DNA of 64,000 nt from NCBI RefSeq assembly GCF_016107575.1, contig NZ_JABAST010000004.1:58587-122586 (forward strand), written 5' to 3'. The number at the start of each line of letters is the position of its first letter. The stretch's first letter is position 1. The position numbers were made by a program, and so were the translations under genes. The DNA is from Psychrobacter faecalis. GTDB lineage: Bacteria; Pseudomonadota; Gammaproteobacteria; Pseudomonadales; Moraxellaceae. This document shows, one piece after another, positions 57,709-64,000 of the stretch. The notes below the pieces were generated by a model, which saw only the letters and a list, made by a program, of their open reading frames with translations, was not told where the DNA came from and did no database searches.

Positions 57709-57850
57709 ATCTGGAGAGCGGTAAGGACGGACGACGCCTTACCCACCGAAGGGGAGAAAATGCGGCATTATTGCGATTGTCTTTAAGGCTTAGGTTTTGA
57801 TAGATAAATAACGATGATTCGTGTTGAAAATCTCAGGTTACAGGACAGAT
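57709..57850 (+). promoter_or_regulatory. Glycine riboswitch, aptamer 2 (tandem pair)
   Basis: Consensus blocks: ATCTGGAGAGCGG, ACCCACCGAAGGGGAGAAA and AATCTCAGGTTACAGGACAGAT. P1 stem ATCT / AGAT. The expression platform lies in 57851-58040, directly before gcvT, where an ACGTTTGGCGTC-like stretch may form part of it; the switching mechanism was not determined. It should raise gcv expression when glycine is plentiful. Confidence 0.92.
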
Positions 57851-58040
57851 AGGGCTTTTGCTTAAACCGACGTTTGGCGTCTGTTTGGCTAATTGTTCTA
57901 TTTTTTTGTACTACCCTTGGTTGCACTGCTTGCGCCCTGCAAGATTGCTACCCACTACTATGATAATGTACATCTGCCTTGCTACTTTGATATTTTATAC
58001 CTGATTATCAAGTGCTGCTGATGTTCCATAAGGATTTGTT

Positions 58041-59225
58041 ATGACCGACGCTCACAATACCAGTTCTCAAAATACCAGCACTTCCGCCCCTAAACGCACG
58101 CCCCTTTACCAGTCGCACCTTGATAGTGACGGCAAATTGGTGGATTTCTCTGGTTGGGAATTGCCAATCCATTATGGTTCACAAATCGAAGAACACGAAG
58201 CCGTGCGTACCAACGCCGGGATGTTCGATGTCTCGCATATGGTCGTTGTTGATATTAAAGGCTCAGATGCCAAAGCATGGTTGCAAAAGCTCCTTGCCAA
58301 TGATGTCAATAAATTAAAAACCGTTGGTAAAGCACTTTACTCTCCGATGCTCAATGAGCAAGGCGGTATCATTGACGATCTAATCGTTTATCTGATGAAT
58401 GAAGACGCGAGCGAATATCGTATCGTGTCAAATGCGGCTACCCGCGATAAAGACATGGCACAGTTTAATAAAGTTGCCGAAGGTTTTGATGTTGCTCTAA
58501 CGGAACGTGATGACTTGGCTATGCTCGCGGTCCAAGGCCCAAATGCCGTTGCAAAGCTGGCAGAAGTCAAACCAAGTTGGGCAGATACATTGGCTGCCCT
58601 TAAGCCTTTCGTTGGTGCTGATTTAACCGATATCGAAGGCAAAGATTGGTTTGTGGCGCGCACTGGCTATACAGGCGAAGACGGCGTTGAAGTGATCATG
58701 CATGGCGATGATGCGCCAGCATTTTTTGAGCAATTAAAAGCCAATGGCGTCAAACCTGCTGGTCTTGGCGCGCGTGATACCTTGCGTATGGAAGCGGGCA
58801 TGAACCTTTATGGTCATGATATGGACGACAACGTTAGCCCCTACGAGTGCAACATGGGCTGGACACTGGCGCTAAAAGACGAGCGCGACTTTATCGGCCG
58901 TGAAGCCTTAGTAAATAAGCGTCAACAAGCAAAAGATGACAACAGTGCCATGAAGCAAGTCGGTTTATTATTGATGACACGCGGCGTCTTACGTGAGGGC
59001 ATGACCGTGACCATCAATCAAGGCACGGATAATGAACAGACTGGCCTGATTACCAGTGGCACTTTCTCCCCTAGCCTAAAAAATTCGATTGCTATTGCCC
59101 GTGTGCCTGCCAGCTTATCAGATGACGATAGCGTGCAGGTCGATTTGCGCGGCAAGGGTAAATTCGTCGACGTCCGCGTCCTTAAGCTACCCTTTGTGCG
59201 TAACGGCAAGCAGCAATTTGACTGA
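58041..59225 (+). CDS. gcvT: Glycine cleavage system aminomethyltransferase (T protein)
   Basis: Transfers the methylene group from aminomethyl-lipoyl GcvH to tetrahydrofolate, releasing ammonia. The 394-residue protein has the family core: [19 protein letters not shown], the folate/Asp region [30 protein letters not shown] and the C-terminal [21 protein letters not shown] block. An N-terminal Ser/Thr/Asn stretch (about 1-17) precedes the conserved LYQSHL. First gene after the riboswitch. Confidence 0.97.
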   Translation: MTDAHNTSSQNTSTSAPKRTPLYQSHLDSDGKLVDFSGWELPIHYGSQIEEHEAVRTNAGMFDVSHMVVVDIKGSDAKAWLQKLLANDVNKLKTVGKALYSPMLNEQGGIIDDLIVYLMNEDASEYRIVSNAATRDKDMAQFNKVAEGFDVALTERDDLAMLAVQGPNAVAKLAEVKPSWADTLAALKPFVGADLTDIEGKDWFVARTGYTGEDGVEVIMHGDDAPAFFEQLKANGVKPAGLGARDTLRMEAGMNLYGHDMDDNVSPYECNMGWTLALKDERDFIGREALVNKRQQAKDDNSAMKQVGLLLMTRGVLREGMTVTINQGTDNEQTGLITSGTFSPSLKNSIAIARVPASLSDDDSVQVDLRGKGKFVDVRVLKLPFVRNGKQQFD

Positions 59226-59295
59226 TATCCCTGATACCTTTTATTATGAGCGTCCCTTTTTTATTAACCATTCTCTATCATTTAGGAGAGAGACC

Positions 59296-59676
59296 ATGAG
59301 TAACATCCCAGCAGAACTAAAATACATCGCTAGCCACGAGTGGCTGCGCCTAGAAGACGACGGTACGATTACGGTTGGTATCACTGACCATGCTCAAGAC
59401 TTACTCGGTGACGTGGTGTTTGTTGAATTGCCAGACGTGGGTGACATCATCGCGGTTGACGACGAAATCTCTGTGGTTGAGTCTGTAAAAGCGGCCTCTG
59501 ACGTTTACGCGCCTATCTCAGGCGAAGTGGTTGCCATCAACGAAGCATTAGAAGATGATCCAGAAATCATCAACTCTGACCCATACGGCGAAGGTTGGTT
59601 CTTTAAAATGAAGCCTGACAATATCGCTGACTACGAAGCCTTGCTAAGTGCTGACGAGTACGAAAATGAGCTGTAA
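59296..59676 (+). CDS. gcvH: Glycine cleavage system H protein (lipoyl carrier)
   Basis: Carries the aminomethyl group on lipoic acid between GcvP, GcvT and the L protein. The 126 residues start at ATG 59296, with AGGAGAGAG at good spacing; the longer open frame upstream overlaps gcvT and is not used. The lipoyl Lys is Lys65 in [18 protein letters not shown], and [15 protein letters not shown] is the family's closing block. 70 bp behind gcvT. Confidence 0.97.
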   Translation: MSNIPAELKYIASHEWLRLEDDGTITVGITDHAQDLLGDVVFVELPDVGDIIAVDDEISVVESVKAASDVYAPISGEVVAINEALEDDPEIINSDPYGEGWFFKMKPDNIADYEALLSADEYENEL

Positions 59677-59923
59677 TAGTAAGCTAATTAGCGCTAATTA
59701 ATTAAGCTATCGCTATTTTTAATATTAAAAACACAACTTGTTATGACAGATATTGGCGTCAGCTGGTATCTGTGCGCCTTTTCTTAACATACTTAGCCTT
59801 AGCGCTCAATTTAGCATTTGCACTCGCCCGCTCATTTTTGGGCCGTACTCATTGAGCAAAGAATATTAACCACGCACCTCAAGTATCTCGACACACAAAC
59901 CTAGCCACGCACTCAATCCCAGC

Positions 59924-60694
59924 ATGGATTTTCATATGACCCCTGATACTAATAAGCAAACCATTATTGCGACGCCTGATCATACCCCGCAGCTACAAGC
60001 GTTTCGCGATGTGGTTGAATCACGCCGATCTGTGCGTCGTTTTACCGATACCAAGATACCAGATGACGTTTTAGCAGATTGCTTACGTTTGGCCATGCTC
60101 GCGCCGAACTCAAGCAACCTGCAGCCTTGGGAATTTTATGTAATTGATGATGCGGATAAACGCAAACGCTCAGTAAAAAACTGCATGAATCAAAACGCGG
60201 CGAAAACCTCAGCGCGCTTGATTGCGGTCGTTGCGCGTACCGACATTTGGCACGATCACGCCAAGCAAATTTTACGCGAATATCCGGATACGCCAGTGCC
60301 CAAAAAGGTCAAAGATTACTACAACAAAGTTGTGACCATGGATTTCTTACGCGGACCGGTCAACGTTATATCAGCGGCTAAATGGGGCGCAACACAAGTA
60401 GTCAGACGCATAAAAGGTCCGATTAAATCACCTTATTATACCTTTGAAGACACCAAAAACTGGGCCACCAACAATACTGCTCTTGCAGCCGAAAACCTCA
60501 TGCTTGCTTTACGCGCGCACGGTTTTGATAGCTGTCCGATGGGCGGCTTTGATGAGCCTGCGATGAAACGCTTATTAAATTTAAGCGACGATCACCATAT
60601 CATTATGATGATTGGTGCCGGTGAGCGCGCTGATAATGGCGTCTACAACACCCAGTTCCGCTTTGACCAAACTCAATTTGTCCATTACGTCTAA
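59924..60694 (+). CDS. Nitroreductase-family flavoprotein
   Basis: A 256-residue FMN-dependent reductase: SRRSVRRFTDTKIPDD (FMN phosphate-binding start, about residue 33), MLAPNSSNLQPWEFYVI, and the C-terminal FDSCPMGGFDEPAM with the active-site glycine-rich turn. The ATG at 59924 or the ATG four codons later may be used. It lies between gcvH and gcvP in the same direction, so it probably shares their regulation; the physiological role there is unknown. Confidence 0.87.
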   Translation: MDFHMTPDTNKQTIIATPDHTPQLQAFRDVVESRRSVRRFTDTKIPDDVLADCLRLAMLAPNSSNLQPWEFYVIDDADKRKRSVKNCMNQNAAKTSARLIAVVARTDIWHDHAKQILREYPDTPVPKKVKDYYNKVVTMDFLRGPVNVISAAKWGATQVVRRIKGPIKSPYYTFEDTKNWATNNTALAAENLMLALRAHGFDSCPMGGFDEPAMKRLLNLSDDHHIIMMIGAGERADNGVYNTQFRFDQTQFVHYV

Positions 60695-60765
60695 AACCGT
60701 AAACCGTTATTATTTATTCGTTATTTTAGCCATCTCCTTTATCATCCCTTTTATCAAGGACTGTT

Positions 60766-63663
60766 ATGACTATCTCTCAAAACCCAACGTTTGATACCTT
60801 TCAAGGTTTATTCAACGAAGCTGAATTTGTCTATCGTCATTTAGGCTCAAATGATGCCAAACAAGCCGACCTATTAAATGCCGTTGGTTATCAAGATATG
60901 GCAAGCTTTATCAATGATACCGTGCCTGAACCTGTGCGCTTGCATAAAGAGCTAGATTTACCTGTGGCCATGAGTGAACACGCCGCGCTTGCTAAACTAC
61001 GTACCATGGCAGACGATATCACGGTTAATAAGAGCTATATTGGTCAAGGTTACTCGCCTGTGCGTATGCCAGCAGTGATTCAGCGCAACGTCCTTGAAAA
61101 TCCAGGTTGGTACACTGCTTACACGCCCTATCAAGCAGAAATCGCCCAAGGTCGCCTAGAAGCACTGCTTAACTTCCAGCAAGTTTGTATTGATTTAACA
61201 GGTTTGGAGATGGCTGGCGCGTCATTACTTGACGAAGCAACGGCTGCGGCAGAAGCGATGGCCATGTCGAAGCGTGTGAGCAAAAGCAAATCAAACCAGT
61301 TTTTTGTGGATGAGCGTATCTATCCGCAAACCTTAGATGTCATCAATACTCGTGCCAAATATTTTGGTTGGGAAGTGGTTGTTGGTGATTTCGAACTGGC
61401 TAAATCAGGTGATTATTTCGGTGCTATTTTCCAATACGTCGGTGTTGAAGGCGATGTAAAAGACTTAACCGATGTTATCGCGGCGGTGAAGAAAAACAAG
61501 ACCTACGTCAGCGTTGTCAGCGATATCATGAGCTTGGTGCTATTAAAATCACCAGCCGATATGGGCGCAGACGTAGCACTCGGTAGCACCCAGCGTTTTG
61601 GTATTCCGATGGGTTTTGGTGGTCCACACGCCGCCTACTTTGCCTTCTCTGATAAAGCCAAGCGTTCAGCACCTGGTCGTATCATTGGTGTCTCTAAAGA
61701 CTCACAAGGCAATACTGCATTACGTATGGCATTACAAACCCGTGAGCAGCATATCCGCCGTGAAAAAGCCAACTCAAACATCTGTACCTCACAAGTCTTG
61801 CTTGCCAATCTAGCTGGTATGTATGCCGTTTATCATGGTCCAAATGGCGTTAAGCGTATCGCCACTCGTATTCATGCGTTTGCGACTGCCTTTGCTGATG
61901 TTATTAAAGATGCTAACGACAGCAATCTAAACGTCGTCCATGATCAATTCTTTGATAGTGTCGTCGTTGATTGTGGTTCAGAAAAAATGGCAACGCAGAT
62001 TTTCGAAAACGCCGACAATATTGGCTACAACTTATGGCGTCTTGGCGACACCAAATTAAGTGTTGCCTTTAGTGAGACTAGTGATGCGCAAGATTTTAAT
62101 GTTTTAACGCAATTATTTGTCAGTAAAGCTCATGACTTGCCGACCGAAGCTCGCGTGTCACTCGATAGTAAGCACTTGCGTAGCGATGATATCTTGACCC
62201 ATCCAGTTTTTAACTCGCATCATACCGAACATGAAATGCTGCGCTACTTAAAATCGCTTGAAGACAAAGATTTGGCGATGAACCGTAGTATGATTTCACT
62301 TGGTAGCTGTACCATGAAATTGAATGCGACCAGTGAGATGCTACCGATTACGTGGCCTGAATTTGCCAATGTGCATCCATTTGCGCCGCGCGGTCAAGTG
62401 ACTGGCTACATTGCAATGATTGATAGCTTACAAGAGCAATTAAAAGCCATCACAGGTTTTGATGAAGTGTCTATGCAGCCTAACTCTGGCGCTTCAGGCG
62501 AATACGCCGGTCTATTAGCAATCCGTCGTTACCATGAGTCATTGGGCGAGACGGATCGTGATGTTTGCTTGATTCCAATGTCAGCGCACGGTACCAACCC
62601 TGCTACCGCCATGATGATGGGTATGCAAGTCGTCGTGGTGAAAACCGATGACAATGGTAACGTAGATATCGATGACTTAACCGCTAAATGTGAGGAGCAT
62701 AGCGCGCGTTTAGGTGCCTTGATGATTACTTATCCATCGACGCACGGTGTGTTTGAAGAAGGCATTCGTCATATTTGTGATTTGATTCATAAGCATGGCG
62801 GTCAAGTATACATGGACGGCGCCAATATGAATGCGCAGGTCGGCATGATGCAGCCTGCTGATGTCGGTGCAGACGTACTACATATGAACTTGCACAAAAC
62901 TTTCTGCATTCCACATGGCGGCGGCGGTCCTGGCATGGGCCCTATTGGCATGAAAGCACACTTAGCACCATACATGGCCAACCATACGTTGAGCCCTGTA
63001 CATAATGCGCAAAATGATTGCTCAGCTGTATCAGCAGCACCTTATGGTTCAGCGAGTATCTTACCTATCTCATGGATGTACATCGCGATGATGGGCCGTG
63101 ATGGTCTGCTAAAAGCCACTGAGCTTGCATTATTAAATGCCAACTATGTTGCCAGCCAGCTGAAAGACCACTACCCTGTTCTTTATACGGGTAAAAATGG
63201 CCGCGTCGCTCACGAATGTATCATCGATATTCGTCCATTGAAGGAAGAAACTGGCATCAGTGAAAGCGATATTGCTAAGCGCTTGATGGATTATGGTTTC
63301 CACTCACCAACGATGAGTTTCCCAGTTGCAGGCACCTTGATGATTGAGCCCACTGAGTCTGAATCTAAAGAAGAGTTAGATCGTTTTATCAGTGCGCTAC
63401 AATCTATCAAAAATGAGGCAATGAAAGCCAAAGCTGGCGAAGATGGTTGGACATTAGAAGACAATCCACTGGTCAATGCACCGCATACCGCGGCGATGAT
63501 TACTAGCAGCCAATGGTCACATCCGTACAGCCGTGATACCGCTGCATTCCCACTGCCTTACATCCGCACCCATAAGTTCTGGCCGAGTGTGGCACGTGTT
63601 GATGATGCTTACGGCGACAAGAACCTCATGTGTTCTTGCCCAAGTATCGAAAACTATATGTAG
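60766..63663 (+). CDS. gcvP: Glycine dehydrogenase (decarboxylating), P protein
   Basis: PLP enzyme that decarboxylates glycine and passes the aminomethyl group to lipoyl-GcvH. The 965-residue protein is the single-chain form with duplicated halves. The PLP Lys is about 711 in HMNLHKTFCIPHGGGGPGMG. Other marks are GFGGPHAAYFAFSDKAKRS, GSCTMKLNATSEMLP and AHGTNPATAMMMGM. It begins 71 bp behind the nitroreductase gene and ends the locus, which lacks the shared L protein. Confidence 0.98.
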   Translation: MTISQNPTFDTFQGLFNEAEFVYRHLGSNDAKQADLLNAVGYQDMASFINDTVPEPVRLHKELDLPVAMSEHAALAKLRTMADDITVNKSYIGQGYSPVRMPAVIQRNVLENPGWYTAYTPYQAEIAQGRLEALLNFQQVCIDLTGLEMAGASLLDEATAAAEAMAMSKRVSKSKSNQFFVDERIYPQTLDVINTRAKYFGWEVVVGDFELAKSGDYFGAIFQYVGVEGDVKDLTDVIAAVKKNKTYVSVVSDIMSLVLLKSPADMGADVALGSTQRFGIPMGFGGPHAAYFAFSDKAKRSAPGRIIGVSKDSQGNTALRMALQTREQHIRREKANSNICTSQVLLANLAGMYAVYHGPNGVKRIATRIHAFATAFADVIKDANDSNLNVVHDQFFDSVVVDCGSEKMATQIFENADNIGYNLWRLGDTKLSVAFSETSDAQDFNVLTQLFVSKAHDLPTEARVSLDSKHLRSDDILTHPVFNSHHTEHEMLRYLKSLEDKDLAMNRSMISLGSCTMKLNATSEMLPITWPEFANVHPFAPRGQVTGYIAMIDSLQEQLKAITGFDEVSMQPNSGASGEYAGLLAIRRYHESLGETDRDVCLIPMSAHGTNPATAMMMGMQVVVVKTDDNGNVDIDDLTAKCEEHSARLGALMITYPSTHGVFEEGIRHICDLIHKHGGQVYMDGANMNAQVGMMQPADVGADVLHMNLHKTFCIPHGGGGPGMGPIGMKAHLAPYMANHTLSPVHNAQNDCSAVSAAPYGSASILPISWMYIAMMGRDGLLKATELALLNANYVASQLKDHYPVLYTGKNGRVAHECIIDIRPLKEETGISESDIAKRLMDYGFHSPTMSFPVAGTLMIEPTESESKEELDRFISALQSIKNEAMKAKAGEDGWTLEDNPLVNAPHTAAMITSSQWSHPYSRDTAAFPLPYIRTHKFWPSVARVDDAYGDKNLMCSCPSIENYM

Positions 63664-63698
63664 TTTTCAAACAAAGATAAATAGTTGATATAAAAACA

Positions 63699-63735
63699 AA
63701 CCTCCAAGTCAGTAGCTGATTTGGAGGTTTTTATT
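63699..63735 (+). terminator. Rho-independent terminator of the gcv locus
   Basis: AACCTCCAA / TTGGAGGTT stem with a 13-base loop and a T-run (TTTTTATTTT), 36 bp past gcvP. Confidence 0.9.
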
Positions 63736-63827
63736 TTGTCTATTCTGGGCTAATAATTTAAAAGATCATGAGATTAACGTTTAAATTAGGGGCTAGAGCC
63801 TAATATAATAAAATATCAGTAAAATAA

Positions 63828-64000
63828 CCCCAGTTCGGGATAAGCCACATTGTAACTCATTGATACTATTTATAATATGGCTACCTGTCCCTGCTGAGGC
63901 ATGTTTTTGATGGTGGGTTTATAGGGAAACCAGCAATAAGCAATCAAACCTGACAGCAAGTTTGTGATAAACCCCGTGACACTACGATGGCGTGAGTGTT
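63828..64000 (-). mobile_element. End of an insertion sequence, probably IS982 family, cut by window edge
   Basis: On the minus strand a transposase tail runs into the right edge. At 63828 the sequence ACCCCAGTTCGGGATAAG resembles the terminal inverted repeat I associate with IS982-family elements. The element's other end is outside the window, so full length and target duplication cannot be given. Confidence 0.55.
63870..64000 (-). CDS. Transposase, C-terminal part, probably IS982 family
   Basis: The visible 43 residues, ending in [10 protein letters not shown], contain the DDE-type C-terminal helix pattern [19 protein letters not shown], seen at the end of IS982-family transposases. The stop is at 63870-63872. 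The N-terminal and catalytic parts lie outside the window, so neither intactness nor activity can be judged. Confidence 0.55.
   Translation of the reverse strand, partial: HSRHRSVTGFITNLLSGLIAYCWFPYKPTIKNMPQQGQVAIL

Noticed and set aside
59089..59295. N-terminal extension of gcvH overlapping gcvT
   Set aside because: The ATG at 59296 has a strong ribosome site and gives the standard H-protein length; the extension is the gcvT frame's shadow.
1..64000. CRISPR array, tRNA or rRNA genes, prophage
   Set aside because: No regularly spaced repeats, no cloverleaf-like gene with recognisable T-loop, and no phage structural or integrase genes were seen.

Overview
The window looks like chromosomal DNA of a Moraxellaceae gammaproteobacterium, most probably Psychrobacter. 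The AT-leaning composition, the mix of housekeeping genes, a solitary RnfB next to nth, a FimL/ChpA-like protein and the codon style all fit. The assignment is inference from gene content; no rRNA or other species marker lies in the window.

Layout. 1-12.5 kb: cut-off LD-carboxypeptidase, small membrane proteins and lipoproteins, an RNase HI/DnaQ reading frame joined through an A9 run, a FimL-like protein, nudC, rnfB-nth, a PfpI-like protein, metK, a DUF3144 protein and a Cys-rich lipoprotein. 12.7-24.5 kb: mostly minus-strand metabolism and stress genes (BCCT transporter, PQQ-type sugar dehydrogenase, clpB, L,D-transpeptidase, SDR plus acyl-CoA synthetase, topoisomerase IB), with two copies of a 70-bp palindromic repeat. 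24.5-34.9 kb: ppnP, prfB with its programmed +1 frameshift, HAD phosphatase, gamma carbonic anhydrase, PAP2 phosphatase, carA-carB with a possible attenuator leader, and greA. 35-40.3 kb: a secreted DUF11-like protein behind a two-hairpin leader, a radical-SAM/DUF4130 putative DNA-repair pair and a GT4 glycosyltransferase.

40.4-49.6 kb is a catabolic island: APC permease, a GabT/DavT aminotransferase, a GabD/DavD semialdehyde dehydrogenase, an IclR regulator, a CaiB-family CoA-transferase, glutaryl-CoA dehydrogenase and a second IclR regulator. Together they read as import of an omega-amino acid (GABA or 5-aminovalerate), conversion to succinate or glutarate, CoA activation and oxidation to crotonyl-CoA, with palindromes between the divergent genes that may be IclR operators.

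49.7-57.3 kb: a DIP1984-family protein, a GC-rich intergenic region that can fold into one long hairpin (candidate ncRNA), an FMN/3Fe-4S glutamate-synthase-like enzyme, a phosphodiester-glycosidase lipoprotein, a MoxR-ATPase/VWA pair and ycgL. 57.5-63.7 kb is the glycine cleavage locus gcvT-gcvH-(nitroreductase)-gcvP behind a tandem glycine riboswitch with an unusually long linker. The right edge cuts into the 3' end of a transposase, probably IS982 family.

No rRNA, tRNA, CRISPR array, prophage or integrative element was recognised. Most of the window is ordinary core genome; the more unusual material is in intergenic RNA-like structures and in the rnhA-dnaQ and radical-SAM loci.
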